A DNA stretch of 64,000 nt from Salinimicrobium sediminilitoris (GCF_020866905.1 NZ_JAIVCC010000009.1:186001-250000); one strand, 5' to 3'. Shown: positions 1 to 9,366, numbered from the stretch's first letter. Made by a program: numbers and translations. The notes: generated from the sequence alone by a model not told the origin.

Positions 1-1
1 T

Positions 2-1621
2 TACGGCCGGGGTATTCCATTGGGAAAGGTGGTAGATGTGGTTTCAAAGATGAATACCGGTGGGAAATATGATACCCGGGCCTTTAAAAAGTCTGTAGGA
101 CTTAACGGGGTTGGTACTAAGGCGGTAAATGCCCTTTCCAGTAATTTTAGGGTGGAATCTACCAGGGATGGGAGATCAAAGTCGGCTGAATTTGAGCAGG
201 GTAATCTTATCAATGAAGAGGAACTCGAGGAAACCTCCAGAAGAAGAGGGACCAAGGTGAGTTTTACACCCGATGAAATTATCTTTAAGCATTACAAATT
301 TCGTTCAGAATATATTGAAAAGATGCTGAAGAACTATGTTTACCTCAATCCGGGGTTGACGATAGTTTTTAACGGCGAAAAATTTTATTCAGAAAATGGA
401 TTGGCCGATCTTTTATCTGATAGTATTAATGAAGATGACCGCCTGTACCCGATCATTCACCTGCGGGGTAATGATATTGAGGTGGCGATCACTCACAGCA
501 AGACCCAGTACAGCGAAGAGTATCACTCTTTCGTTAACGGACAGCATACTTCCCAGGGGGGAACCCATTTGGCTGCATTCAGGGAATCTGTAGTAAAAAC
601 TCTAAGGGAATTCTACGGAAAGAATTTTGAAGCCAGTGACGTTAGAAAGTCTATAGTTTCGGCTATTAGTATAAAAGTGATGGAACCGGTTTTTGAAAGT
701 CAGACAAAAACCAAACTTGGTTCTACAGATATGGGAGGTGACCTGCCAACGGTGCGCACCTATATCAATGATTTCCTTAAAACCCAGCTGGATAACTTCC
801 TGCACAAAAATCCTGAAACTGCCGATTTGCTACAGCGAAAGATATTGCAGGCAGAAAGAGAGCGTAAGGAACTTTCGGGAATTAGGAAACTGGCAAAAGA
901 CCGGGCTAAAAAAGCCAGTCTGCACAACAAAAAATTGCGAGATTGCCGAATCCACCTGGGAGACAGCAAAAAAGAACGCTACCTGGAAAGCACCCTTTTT
1001 ATTACAGAGGGAGATTCTGCGAGTGGTTCCATCACCAAATCCAGGGATGTGAATACACAAGCGGTTTTCAGCTTAAAAGGAAAACCTCTCAACAGCTACG
1101 GTCTTAGTAAAAAGATCGTTTATGAGAATGAAGAATTCAATCTGCTTCAGGCAGCGCTGAATATTGAAGAGTCTATGGAAGACCTTCGGTATAATAATAT
1201 TGTGATCGCTACCGATGCCGATGTTGACGGAATGCACATTAGATTACTGCTCATTACTTTCTTTTTACAATTCTTTCCGGAGTTGATCAAAGAGAACCAT
1301 TTATACATCCTGCAAACGCCACTCTTCCGCGTGCGGAATAAAAAAGAAACGATCTACTGCTATAGCGAGTTGGAAAGGCAACAGGCAATACAAAAACTTT
1401 CAGGAAAACCCGAGATCACACGATTTAAAGGACTTGGAGAGATTTCACCGGACGAATTCAGGCATTTTATTGGCGATAATATTCGGCTGGACCCTGTTAT
1501 GCTAGACAAGGAAATGAGCATTGAGGAGCTTCTGAGTTTCTATATGGGGAAAAACACGCCAGACAGGCAGGAATTTATTATTGATAACCTTAAAGTCGAG
1601 CTGGACCTTATTAACGAATAG
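2..1621 (+). CDS. parE: DNA topoisomerase IV subunit B (5' end outside window)
   Basis: This is the ATPase subunit of topoisomerase IV, which decatenates daughter chromosomes together with ParC. The frame is open from base 2 and starts inside the GHKL ATPase domain with YGRGIP, followed by the ATP-lid region ending in [17 protein letters not shown]. The Toprim domain is complete, with EGDSA at about 1006-1020 and the metal-binding DADVDG at about 1213-1230; KGLGE lies at about 1426-1440. Roughly the first 80 residues are missing compared with the family's usual 620 or so. It heads a probable operon with a small membrane protein and parC, which supports ParE over GyrB because gyrB is normally not next to the A subunit in flavobacteria. 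The TTG at base 20 is internal and not a start. Confidence 0.95.
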   Translation, partial: YGRGIPLGKVVDVVSKMNTGGKYDTRAFKKSVGLNGVGTKAVNALSSNFRVESTRDGRSKSAEFEQGNLINEEELEETSRRRGTKVSFTPDEIIFKHYKFRSEYIEKMLKNYVYLNPGLTIVFNGEKFYSENGLADLLSDSINEDDRLYPIIHLRGNDIEVAITHSKTQYSEEYHSFVNGQHTSQGGTHLAAFRESVVKTLREFYGKNFEASDVRKSIVSAISIKVMEPVFESQTKTKLGSTDMGGDLPTVRTYINDFLKTQLDNFLHKNPETADLLQRKILQAERERKELSGIRKLAKDRAKKASLHNKKLRDCRIHLGDSKKERYLESTLFITEGDSASGSITKSRDVNTQAVFSLKGKPLNSYGLSKKIVYENEEFNLLQAALNIEESMEDLRYNNIVIATDADVDGMHIRLLLITFFLQFFPELIKENHLYILQTPLFRVRNKKETIYCYSELERQQAIQKLSGKPEITRFKGLGEISPDEFRHFIGDNIRLDPVMLDKEMSIEELLSFYMGKNTPDRQEFIIDNLKVELDLINE

Positions 1622-1622
1622 C

Positions 1623-2105
1623 ATGAAGTTCAACAATAAGAAAGAAACCAGCATTATCCCCTCGATCTATATTATTGTTGTGGCGGTTTTTATTACTAAT
1701 ACATTTGCATCTATTGAGTTAAAATACGACGATGCTCCCTTTAATTACAGTAGTTTGATTCCTAATGTAATTTCGCTTTTGGTAGGGATCTTTATTTTTA
1801 TTGTTGGTAAGACTTTCGAATTTGACAGCGATGGAGAGACTATAAACTTTAAAAGTAATGGTGTGCTGGTGTCGCAATTTATGCACTACCGTGAGCAAAG
1901 AACAGAAGTTCCAAAGTCGAAACTAAAGGATTTTAGAGTAGAGAATTATTTTTTCTATAAACGCCTGCACGTCTTTATCCATTCGCGGAACAGTAAGGGT
2001 TACAGGCATTATAAATACAATATCACCTTTTTGACAGGCAAGAAAATTAAGGCATTAAAGATGTCACTTGCCAAGATTTTGGAAAAAAACAAAGCGAGGG
2101 CTTAA
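1623..2105 (+). CDS. Small two-helix membrane protein between parE and parC
   Basis: The function is unknown. I start it at the ATG at 1623, one base after the parE stop; an upstream in-frame start would overlap parE by 40 bases. The 160-residue product has two hydrophobic helices (about residues 12-31 and 44-62) followed by a soluble, basic C-terminal half with an alternating beta-like pattern. The layout resembles bacterial PH-like membrane proteins, but that is only a resemblance. Its stop codon directly abuts the parC ATG, so the three genes are probably co-transcribed and translationally coupled. Nothing in the sequence ties it to topoisomerase activity. Confidence 0.8.
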   Translation: MKFNNKKETSIIPSIYIIVVAVFITNTFASIELKYDDAPFNYSSLIPNVISLLVGIFIFIVGKTFEFDSDGETINFKSNGVLVSQFMHYREQRTEVPKSKLKDFRVENYFFYKRLHVFIHSRNSKGYRHYKYNITFLTGKKIKALKMSLAKILEKNKARA

Positions 2106-4793
2106 ATGGAGAACGAGAATCTAGACGATCATCAAGACGAACAATTGGGGCAGAACGAAGAGCTGAATTTGGAAAATAATGAGGTGCTTACCAAGGTCAC
2201 CGGGATGTACAAGGACTGGTTTCTTGATTATGCTTCTTATGTGATCCTTGAAAGAGCCGTTCCTGCTCTTGAAGACGGTTTTAAACCTGTACAGCGGCGT
2301 ATCATGCATTCTATGAAGGATCTTGACGACGGGCGGTACAACAAAGTAGCCAACATTGTAGGGCATACCATGCAGTATCACCCGCACGGGGATGCCAGTA
2401 TTGGAGATGCCATGGTGCAGGTTGGACAAAAAGACCTGTTGATAGATACCCAGGGAAACTGGGGAAATATTCTTACGGGAGATGGATCAGCCGCCGCCCG
2501 TTATATTGAAGCACGGCTTTCAAAATTTGCCCTGGATGTTGTCTACAACCCAAAGATCACCGAATGGCAGCTTTCTTATGACGGAAGAAAAAAAGAACCG
2601 GTAAATCTACCGGTAATGTTTCCGTTATTACTTGCCCAGGGGGCTGAAGGTATTGCAGTAGGTTTAAGCACCAAGATCCTGCCTCATAATTTTATTGAAC
2701 TCATAGAGGCCAGTGTAAAGCACTTGCAGGGGAAGAAATTTAAACTGTATCCCGATTTCGCTACCGGTGGAATTGCTGATATTACAAACTATAACGACGG
2801 GATGAGAGGCGGTCGTGTACGGGTACGCGCCAATATTTCTCAACTTGACAAAAATACCCTGGTTATAAAAGAAATACCTTTTAGTACCAATACTTCTACT
2901 TTAATTGATTCTATCCTCAAGGCAAACGACAAAGGGAAGATAAAGGTCAAGAAAATAGAGGATAATACCTCGAGTGAAGTTGAGATCCTTATCCATTTAC
3001 CGTCGGGTATGTCACCCGATAAAACCATAGATGCATTATACGCTTTTACAAACTGCGAAGTATCTATTTCCCCTTTAAGCTGTATTATTATTGATAATAA
3101 ACCGGCATTTCTTGGAGTTTCTGAAATCTTAAGAAGGTCTACAGACCATACTCTGAGTCTGCTAAAGAGTGACCTTGAGGTAAAACTCGACGAATTCCAG
3201 GAGCAATGGCATTTTGCGTCCCTTGAAAGGATCTTCATTGAAAAACGTATCTACCGTGATATTGAAGAGGAGGAGACCTGGGAAGGAGTAATAAAAGCCA
3301 TAGATGAAGGGCTAAAGCCACACACTACCCACTTAAAACGTGCAGTGACCGAGGAAGACATTGTGCGGCTTACAGAGATAAGGATCAAGAGAATTTCCAA
3401 GTTTGACCTTGAAAAGGCCGAGCAGAAAATTGAGGCACTGGAAGGCGAGATTGCCCAGATAAAACATCACCTGGATCATCTCGTGGATTATGCCATTGCA
3501 TACTTTAACCGCCTGAAAAAAGATTACGGAGCCGGAAAAGAGAGAAAGACCGAACTGCGACTGTTTGATGACATTGAGGCTACAAAAGTTGTAATAAGGA
3601 ATACCAAGCTCTTCGTTAACCGGAAAGAAGGTTTTGTGGGTACAGCCCTTAAAAAGGATGAGTATGTTACCGATTGTTCAGATATCGATGATGTGATCTG
3701 CTTTACGGCCGAAGGGAAAATGATCGTAACAAAAGTAGATGCCAAGACCTTTATAGGAAAAGATATTATCCACGTTGCCATTTTCAAGAAGAAGGATCGC
3801 AGGACCATCTATAACATGATCTATAAAGACGGGAAAGGCGGTGCTGCATATATTAAGAGATTTGCCGTAACCTCGGTCACCAGGGACAGGGAATATAATC
3901 TTACCCAGGGCAAAAAAGCTTCTGAAGTACTTTACTTCTCTGCCAATCCAAACGGAGAGGCCGAAGTAGTGATGGTTTACCTGCGCCAGGTAGGCAGTAT
4001 TAAAAAACTGAAATTTGAAGTGGATTTTGCAGATATGGCCATAAAAGGCAGAGCTGTAAAAGGTAATATTGTGACCAAGTATCCGGTTAAAAAGATTGAC
4101 CTGAAAGAAGAAGGAGTTTCTACCTTGAAACCCCGAAGGATCTGGTTTGATGATACAGTACGAAGACTGAATGTTGATGAAAGGGGAGAGTTACTTGGAG
4201 AGTTCAAAGGAGAAGACAGGCTGTTGATCATTACCCAAAATGGAATTGCCAAGACAATTAAACCTGAACTCACTACGAGATTTGACCAGGATATTATAGT
4301 TCTGGAAAAATGGTCTCCAAAGAAGCCACTTTCGGCTATCTATTGGGAAGGGGAAAAAGAAAAATTTTATGTAAAACGCTTCCTGGTTGAAAATGAGGAA
4401 AGGGAAGAGAATTTTATAGGAGATCATCCAAAATCATATCTTGAAATTGTCTCTACAGATTATCTACCGGTTGTGGAAGTGGTCTATGGGAAGATTAGAG
4501 GTAAAGATCAAAAACCGAATGATCTTGTCGAACTTGAAGATTTCATCTCGGTAAAAGGTATCAAAGCTCTCGGGAACCAACTTACTTCAGAAAAGGTTAA
4601 ACAAATAAACCTTATGGATCCCAAGCCTTTTGTGGAGCCCGAAGAAACTGCTCCTGAGGACATGGAAGTAGTAGGGGAAGAGAATGTTGAAGGGACAGGT
4701 TCTTCTTCCGAATCTCCAGACTTCTCGGAAGGAAAACTTCAGAAAAAAGGTGCGAAAAATGATGAGAGCCAGATAAAACTTTTTGATGAGTAA
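2106..4793 (+). CDS. parC: DNA topoisomerase IV subunit A
   Basis: This is the DNA-cleaving subunit of topoisomerase IV. The 895-residue product has the winged-helix core with the conserved block YHPHGDASIGDAM at residues 91-103, where quinolone-resistance substitutions occur, and the catalytic tyrosine in AARYIEARLS at about residue 133. The tower and coiled-coil regions follow, then a degenerate C-terminal beta-propeller and an acidic, Ser/Glu-rich tail from about residue 840. It starts immediately after the stop of the preceding membrane protein, and its stop TAA overlaps the ATG of mscL (TAATG). It lacks the canonical GyrA box and is paired with parE, so ParC is preferred over GyrA. Confidence 0.95.
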   Translation: MENENLDDHQDEQLGQNEELNLENNEVLTKVTGMYKDWFLDYASYVILERAVPALEDGFKPVQRRIMHSMKDLDDGRYNKVANIVGHTMQYHPHGDASIGDAMVQVGQKDLLIDTQGNWGNILTGDGSAAARYIEARLSKFALDVVYNPKITEWQLSYDGRKKEPVNLPVMFPLLLAQGAEGIAVGLSTKILPHNFIELIEASVKHLQGKKFKLYPDFATGGIADITNYNDGMRGGRVRVRANISQLDKNTLVIKEIPFSTNTSTLIDSILKANDKGKIKVKKIEDNTSSEVEILIHLPSGMSPDKTIDALYAFTNCEVSISPLSCIIIDNKPAFLGVSEILRRSTDHTLSLLKSDLEVKLDEFQEQWHFASLERIFIEKRIYRDIEEEETWEGVIKAIDEGLKPHTTHLKRAVTEEDIVRLTEIRIKRISKFDLEKAEQKIEALEGEIAQIKHHLDHLVDYAIAYFNRLKKDYGAGKERKTELRLFDDIEATKVVIRNTKLFVNRKEGFVGTALKKDEYVTDCSDIDDVICFTAEGKMIVTKVDAKTFIGKDIIHVAIFKKKDRRTIYNMIYKDGKGGAAYIKRFAVTSVTRDREYNLTQGKKASEVLYFSANPNGEAEVVMVYLRQVGSIKKLKFEVDFADMAIKGRAVKGNIVTKYPVKKIDLKEEGVSTLKPRRIWFDDTVRRLNVDERGELLGEFKGEDRLLIITQNGIAKTIKPELTTRFDQDIIVLEKWSPKKPLSAIYWEGEKEKFYVKRFLVENEEREENFIGDHPKSYLEIVSTDYLPVVEVVYGKIRGKDQKPNDLVELEDFISVKGIKALGNQLTSEKVKQINLMDPKPFVEPEETAPEDMEVVGEENVEGTGSSSESPDFSEGKLQKKGAKNDESQIKLFDE

Positions 4794-5245
4794 TGGCTAA
4801 AGGATTTTTTCAGGAATTTAAAGAGTTTGCGGTCAAGGGTAACATGATCGATATGGCGGTGGGTATCATCATTGGTACTGCTTTTAACCGCGTTGTAGAT
4901 GTACTCGTAAAGCAGGTGGTAATGCCTCCTTTGTCGATGTTGACCGGAAAGATAGACTATGGTGATAGAAAATATGTTTTAAAAGAAGCAGTACCAGCCA
5001 CAGATGGTGCGGAAGCTGTTGAAGAAATAGCCGTGGGTTATGGCCTTCTTATTGAAGTTTTTATTGATTTCCTGGTAATTGGGTTGACTGTATTCCTGGT
5101 AGTGAAATTCATGAACAGGTTTAGAAGGAAGGCCGAAGATACAAAAGACAAGACCGTCGCTACTCCAAAAGATATTGAGCTGCTCACAAACCTTAAGGAA
5201 CTTATGCAGGAACAGAATGAGTTGCTTAAGAAGAATAACAGTTAA
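4793..5245 (+). CDS. mscL: Large-conductance mechanosensitive channel
   Basis: MscL forms a homopentameric inner-membrane pore that opens under high membrane tension and protects cells from osmotic downshock. The 150-residue product has the typical start FFQEFKEFAVKGNMIDMAVG, a pore-lining first helix (about residues 14-42), a periplasmic loop of about 40 residues and a second helix (about 80-105). It ends with a helical cytoplasmic bundle (about 120-148, LTNLKELMQEQNELLKK). Its ATG overlaps the parC stop, so it is probably translated by coupling within the topoisomerase operon. A clear terminator follows. Confidence 0.96.
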   Translation: MAKGFFQEFKEFAVKGNMIDMAVGIIIGTAFNRVVDVLVKQVVMPPLSMLTGKIDYGDRKYVLKEAVPATDGAEAVEEIAVGYGLLIEVFIDFLVIGLTVFLVVKFMNRFRRKAEDTKDKTVATPKDIELLTNLKELMQEQNELLKKNNS

Positions 5246-5271
5246 TCTTACTTAATAAAAGAGAAAATTTG

Positions 5272-5298
5272 AAAAGTGGCAGAAAAGCCACTTTTTTT
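5272..5298 (+). terminator. Rho-independent terminator after mscL
   Basis: A perfect 9-bp stem, AAAAGTGGC (5272-5280) with GCCACTTTT (5287-5295), closes a 6-base loop and runs into a T tract. It ends the parE-parC-mscL transcript. It may also serve the convergent lipoprotein gene, since the stem begins with an A run. Confidence 0.85.
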
Positions 5299-5329
5299 AT
5301 AGAACAGCCTTAAATCGTTCAGGTATTAG

Positions 5330-5704
5330 TTATTCTGTTTTTACTACCGTTCCTCTCTGTTTCTTATTTTCCCCCACCAAACCATATTCAAAGGTATAAG
5401 TATTGTCCTTAGTAGTAAGGATCTTCATATGAATCGGTTTTTCTTCGGCACGGTTCTTTGGGTTTAGGTTCGAAAGGAGATATTCACAGTCATTTATCCA
5501 TCGAATAGAAGAGGTATCTGCCTTTCCTCGAAAATAATCGATCTCTATACTGTCATTTCGTACAAACTGTGTTTTCACCAGTTCTCCTTCAAGATAGGAT
5601 TCAAACTCAAAAGTGCCGGTCCTAAAATCCTCACAGTTACGTTCTGCCTCATAACAGGAGGTGAGACAGCAAAGGGCCGTCATTCCTAAAAACAGTTTTT
5701 TCAT
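5330..5704 (-). CDS. Small predicted lipoprotein
   Basis: The function is unknown. The 124-residue product starts with a short lipoprotein signal (MKKLFLGMTALCCLTSC) with a lipobox cysteine at about residue 17. The mature part is about 107 residues, mostly beta-like, with segments such as FEFESYLEG and YTFEYGLVG. After processing it probably sits on the periplasmic side of a membrane. It converges on mscL and lies downstream of the XRE regulator gene on the same strand, 30 bases away, so the two may share a transcript. Confidence 0.75.
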   Translation of the reverse strand: MKKLFLGMTALCCLTSCYEAERNCEDFRTGTFEFESYLEGELVKTQFVRNDSIEIDYFRGKADTSSIRWINDCEYLLSNLNPKNRAEEKPIHMKILTTKDNTYTFEYGLVGENKKQRGTVVKTE

Positions 5705-5734
5705 GTGGCAAATTTAAAACTTTTTCAATGGTTC

Positions 5735-6145
5735 TCAATTTTCGTAAGCATCAAAAGAACCGTCGGTATAAAGAATTATGACCTTTTTTATCTTTTTTGA
5801 AGAGGAGGGTGCAGCATGATCATTTGAAGGAAGTGGGGAGGAAGAAGAAAAGAGATCCTGCACCCCGTTTTTGGGAGGAGGAATTTTCGTGGATTCTTCT
5901 ATTTGTGCTTTCTCACTTTTCTTCGGAAAACTTCCCTTTCCGTTTAGTAGCCAGTAAAGTTCTACATCGGGAAAAGCCGTGACGATCTTCATGACAAAAT
6001 CTAAACTGGGCTTGTTTCTACCCGAAAGAAGATGGGAAATAGAGGAGCGGCCTACTTCAATTTTATCCGCAAAAGAAGCAGCCGAGAGGTCATGATATTC
6101 CATGATCTCATTGAGTCTATTTGTAAATTCTTCAACGTTTACCAT
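5735..6145 (-). CDS. XRE-family DNA-binding regulator
   Basis: This is a probable autoregulating repressor. The start is set at the ATG at 6145 (MVNVEEF), because the 15 upstream codons run through the operator region and lack family similarity. Residues about 4-65 form a Cro/CI-type helix-turn-helix, including SAASFADKIEVGRSSISHLL and NKPSLDFVMKIV. A polar linker rich in Ser/Pro/Lys follows (about 70-115), then a conserved-looking tail, KKVIILYTDGSFDAYEN. There is no S24 peptidase domain, so it is not a LexA/CI-type self-cleaving repressor. It is divergent from an M14 peptidase gene, and the shared spacer is packed with GTTTAC-N4-GTAAAC sites, one of which covers its own start codon. Confidence 0.88.
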   Translation of the reverse strand: MVNVEEFTNRLNEIMEYHDLSAASFADKIEVGRSSISHLLSGRNKPSLDFVMKIVTAFPDVELYWLLNGKGSFPKKSEKAQIEESTKIPPPKNGVQDLFSSSSPLPSNDHAAPSSSKKIKKVIILYTDGSFDAYEN

Positions 6146-6422
6146 TGTAAACACAAATGTAAAATTGTTATGTTTACAAAAGTAACACATTAATTTTAAT
6201 CCGCCAATTCTTGTTTAAAAGAAGTATTTTTACATAAACTTAAACATTATATAGTCGGACCTAATAAACTAAAATACAATTAATTAAGTCGTGATAAATT
6301 GAGGCAGGGAATATTTCCAAGCTAGCATATTTACAGGATTAACATGTTGTTTACATAAGTAGACAACAGAAAAGATTTTACCTGTTTACGATTGTAAATT
6401 ATGGAATATTTACTTTTGTAAA
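6138..6422. promoter_or_regulatory. Divergent promoter region with five GTTTAC-N4-GTAAAC operators
   Basis: Copies of the TTTAC-N4-GTAAA core lie at 6138-6151 (perfect, arms extended to GTTTAC/GTAAAC), 6173-6186 (last base differs), 6350-6363 (one mismatch), 6385-6398 (perfect) and 6409-6422 (perfect). A further degenerate half-site lies near 6330-6343. Spacing is regular: 35 bases between the two left copies, and 35 then 24 between the three right copies. On the plus strand TACTTTTG at 6411-6418 matches the Bacteroidota -7 box and lies 5 bases before the peptidase ATG. On the minus strand TACATTTG (6161-6154) lies 8 bases before the regulator ATG. Both transcripts would therefore be nearly leaderless, and both promoters are covered by operators. 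Confidence 0.75.
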
Positions 6423-6423
6423 C

Positions 6424-7587
6424 ATGGATATAACTACAGATTTTTTAGAGCAGTACGAGCAATTCACTGTCCCTGGAATACATGGACGATTTCTTGATTT
6501 TTCTAATCTGGAGAAAGCTTTGAAGGAGTTCGAGGAAGAGTATGAAATAAAGGAAGTAGGAAGATCATTTCTTAATATTCCCATTTTAAGTATTACAATA
6601 GGTACAGGATCTAAAAAAATCTTTGCCTGGTCTCAAATGCACGGGAACGAAACCACTACTACAAAAGGAGTACTTGATCTTCTGCTTTTTTTCAAAATTT
6701 ATAAAGATCATAGCGAGGTTAAGAAAATCCTGGAGCAATGTACTTTACTTATTCTTCCTATGGTCAACCCGGACGGGGCTGCGAGGTATACGAGAGAAAA
6801 TGTCAATAAGGTAGACCTTAACAGGGACGCAAGTGATCTACACGAGCCGGAAAGCAGAGTTCTTCGCAATTGCTTTCTGGATTTCAAACCAGATTTTTGC
6901 TTTAACCTGCATGATCAACGTACGATCTTTGGAGCAGGAGTTAAAAATTTGCCTGCTACGCTCTCCTTTTTAGCGCCTTCCATGGATGTTGCCAGGACAG
7001 TGACACCTGTAAGGATAAAGGCTATGAAAGTAATAGCGGCGATGAATGCTGAACTGCAAAAGGTGATCCCGGGGCAGGTAGGGAGGTTTGATGATGGTTT
7101 TAATATTAATTGTACGGGTGATTATTTTACGGCACAGGACGTACCTACAATACTTTTTGAATGCGGCCACTTTCCGCAGGATTATTTAAGAGAGAAAACC
7201 CGCAGGATCTTCTCCTATTCCATATTAATAGGAATAAAGGCTATTGCTACAGGAGATTTTGTTCAGCAAAGAGAAGAAGACTATTTCGGTATCCCTGAAA
7301 ACCAAAAGAGTTTTCTGGATATTATTTTACGTAATGCAATAATAAAAGGAAAAACAGTAGATGTAGGGATCCAGTTCTCAGAGAAAATAAAAGGAGGAGG
7401 AGTTCATTTTGAGCCCCAAATTCAGAATATAAATGAGCATCTCCATTTTTTTGGTCACAGGGAAATAGATTGCGAGGGTAAGGAATTAGAAAAAACGGAT
7501 GGATCCCCTCTTATCGAAAACGATATAGTAGAGGTTATTTTGTTAAATAAAGAGAAGTTATCAATAAAATCCCCTCAAATTCCGTGA
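6424..7587 (+). CDS. M14-family zinc carboxypeptidase-like protein
   Basis: This is a predicted cytoplasmic metallopeptidase or deacylase; the substrate is unknown. The 387-residue product has the M14 zinc site HGNE (H73, E76), the substrate-binding block VNPDGAARYTRENVNKVDLNRD (about 114-135), the third zinc ligand in NLHDQR (H163) and the probable catalytic glutamate in FECGHFP (E246). No signal peptide is present. The last 110 residues form an extra domain outside the peptidase fold. It is divergent from the XRE regulator and probably controlled by it, since two perfect operator copies sit at -40 to -2 relative to its ATG. Its relation to succinylglutamate desuccinylases is possible, but NPDG and DLNR are also typical of peptidases. 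Confidence 0.88.
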   Translation: MDITTDFLEQYEQFTVPGIHGRFLDFSNLEKALKEFEEEYEIKEVGRSFLNIPILSITIGTGSKKIFAWSQMHGNETTTTKGVLDLLLFFKIYKDHSEVKKILEQCTLLILPMVNPDGAARYTRENVNKVDLNRDASDLHEPESRVLRNCFLDFKPDFCFNLHDQRTIFGAGVKNLPATLSFLAPSMDVARTVTPVRIKAMKVIAAMNAELQKVIPGQVGRFDDGFNINCTGDYFTAQDVPTILFECGHFPQDYLREKTRRIFSYSILIGIKAIATGDFVQQREEDYFGIPENQKSFLDIILRNAIIKGKTVDVGIQFSEKIKGGGVHFEPQIQNINEHLHFFGHREIDCEGKELEKTDGSPLIENDIVEVILLNKEKLSIKSPQIP

Positions 7588-7616
7588 ATATTATTTATAA
7601 TCTAATTATTTTGTAT

Positions 7617-7624
7617 TAATTTTG
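7617..7624 (+). promoter_or_regulatory. Candidate -7 box of the Lrp-family gene
   Basis: TAATTTTG matches TAnnTTTG and lies 41 bases before the ATG at 7666. A convincing TTG -33 element at the right distance is not visible, so this is tentative. Confidence 0.35.
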
Positions 7625-7665
7625 TACTTCGTTTAAAAATAAGGAGAATCTACAAAAGATTAGAT

Positions 7666-8145
7666 ATGGCAAAGTTTAGATTAGATGAAACAGATCACCA
7701 GATCCTCAATATGTTGATCGACAACACCCGGACCCCTTTTACCGATATAGCCAAGAAATTGAACATATCTGCAGGGACGGTGCATGTTAGAGTTAAGAAA
7801 ATGGAAGAGGCAGGAATTATCCTTGGATCATCCCTTACTCTTAATTATGAGAAATTAGGTTATGCTTTTATAGCGTATGTGGGAATTTTTCTTCAAAATA
7901 CTTCTCAAACAAAATTTGTTCTGGAGCGTATCAATGAAATTCCATACGTTACGGTAGCACACGTTACCACAGGAAAATTCAATGTATTCTGTAAGATTAG
8001 AGCAAGAGATACTCAGCATGCCAAAGAGATTATTTTCAAACTGGATGACATAGAAGGAGTGTATCGTACAGAAACAATGATTTCTCTTGAGGAAAGCATT
8101 AATGATAAGAAAAGACTTATGCATTCAATTTTTGAGAATCTTTAG
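7666..8145 (+). CDS. Lrp/AsnC-family transcriptional regulator
   Basis: This is a DNA-binding regulator that usually responds to amino acids. The 159-residue product has an N-terminal winged helix-turn-helix (about residues 5-60, with NTRTPFTDIAKKLNISAGTV as the HTH core) and a RAM effector-binding domain (about 70-150, ending around GVYRTETMISLEE). Length and layout are standard for the family. It stands alone between an M14 peptidase gene and a YihY-family gene and is followed by a strong terminator, so it is probably monocistronic. Confidence 0.94.
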   Translation: MAKFRLDETDHQILNMLIDNTRTPFTDIAKKLNISAGTVHVRVKKMEEAGIILGSSLTLNYEKLGYAFIAYVGIFLQNTSQTKFVLERINEIPYVTVAHVTTGKFNVFCKIRARDTQHAKEIIFKLDDIEGVYRTETMISLEESINDKKRLMHSIFENL

Positions 8146-8162
8146 TTTACTAAATTCTTATT

Positions 8163-8199
8163 AAAAGCCCTTCAAGCTATAGTTTGGAGGGCTTTTTTT
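8163..8199 (+). terminator. Rho-independent terminator after the Lrp gene
   Basis: AAAAGCCCTTCAA (8163-8175) can pair with TTTGGAGGGCTTTT (8183-8196) and is followed by further T residues. It separates the regulator from the downstream membrane-protein gene. Confidence 0.85.
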
Positions 8200-8217
8200 A
8201 TTAATTTAAATTCTTAT

Positions 8218-9261
8218 ATGATTTCTATGAGCTTAATTAAGCGAAAATTACTCACATTCTGGGCACTATTAAGGCATTCTTACGTAAGCTGGAACAGGAA
8301 TGATTCATGGGCCCGAAGTGCTACAATTGCTTATTACGCATTATTCTCGTTACCCTCTTTACTTATTATTGTAGTAACAGTTGCAGGTTATTTTTGGGGA
8401 AAGGAAGCTGTACAGGGGAGGATCACCCAGGAAATAGGGGAATTCATTGGTGTAGATGCAGCAAAAGCCATTGAAGGAATGGTAGCCAACGCAGCACTCG
8501 ATCAAACCTCGACCTGGGCCGTGATCTTCGGTTTTGCCTTTCTTATTTTTGGTGCTACGGGAGTATTCTTTCAGTTAAAGGCAGCAATGAACAACATTTG
8601 GAATATTGCTGTAAAAAAATATACGGTTAAAAGGATTGTTATAAACAGGGTCATTTCCCTCGGAATGGTTTTCGTTCTTGGTTTATTGCTCCTTATTTCG
8701 CTCGTCATATCGGCAATTTTAAAAGCTATAAATGATTATGTAGCATCAATTGCTCCCGTTATTACTACATTCCTGCTTAAAATATTGAATTTCTCACTTT
8801 CTTTTGCCATTATTATGTCCCTCTTTGCGGCCATTTTTAAATGGTTACCTGATGTAAAATTGAGGTGGAAAACAACTTATTTAGGAGCCATGCTCACCAC
8901 CTTTTTATTCCTGATAGCCGAATATTTAATTGGTTTTTATTTTGGCCAGAGTAATCCCGGTTCTATATACGGTGGGGCTTCCTCTGTGGTCCTGATTCTG
9001 CTATGGGTTTATTATACCTGTCTTATTGTATTCTTTGGAGCCGAATTTACAGTGCAATATGCCCTTCACAAAAAGGAGAGGGTGGAGCCAAATGAATATG
9101 CCGAACCTGCGATCTACCAGGAGCTTGAAAGGCTTGAGCAGAAGCGGGGTCAATTGATTGATGAAAAGAGGATCCTGGATACGCTTCAATCACATTCAGA
9201 TAAGGCAAAGGAAGAAAACCTACAAGAAGAGCAGGAAGAAAAAAAGAAAACTAAATCTTAA
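8218..9261 (+). CDS. YihY/virulence factor BrkB-family membrane protein
   Basis: This is an inner-membrane protein of the YihY family, once misnamed RNase BN; its molecular role is not established. The 347-residue product has a cytoplasmic start, six predicted membrane helices (about residues 40-300) and the family segments SWARSATIAYYALFSLPSL and GGASSVVLILLWVYYTCL. A charged, Lys/Glu-rich tail of about 70 residues follows. An ATG at 8227 (MSLIKRK) is an equally plausible start, since no Shine-Dalgarno site decides between them. Confidence 0.9.
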   Translation: MISMSLIKRKLLTFWALLRHSYVSWNRNDSWARSATIAYYALFSLPSLLIIVVTVAGYFWGKEAVQGRITQEIGEFIGVDAAKAIEGMVANAALDQTSTWAVIFGFAFLIFGATGVFFQLKAAMNNIWNIAVKKYTVKRIVINRVISLGMVFVLGLLLLISLVISAILKAINDYVASIAPVITTFLLKILNFSLSFAIIMSLFAAIFKWLPDVKLRWKTTYLGAMLTTFLFLIAEYLIGFYFGQSNPGSIYGGASSVVLILLWVYYTCLIVFFGAEFTVQYALHKKERVEPNEYAEPAIYQELERLEQKRGQLIDEKRILDTLQSHSDKAKEENLQEEQEEKKKTKS

Positions 9262-9366
9262 TCAAAGTTTAACCTTCCCTTGTTCGATTTTAAAGGCTTT
9301 TTAGTACAAAATACCTTTTGCATTAACTATCTTATCTCTTATTGTTAAACCAAAAAAGGAAAAGAT

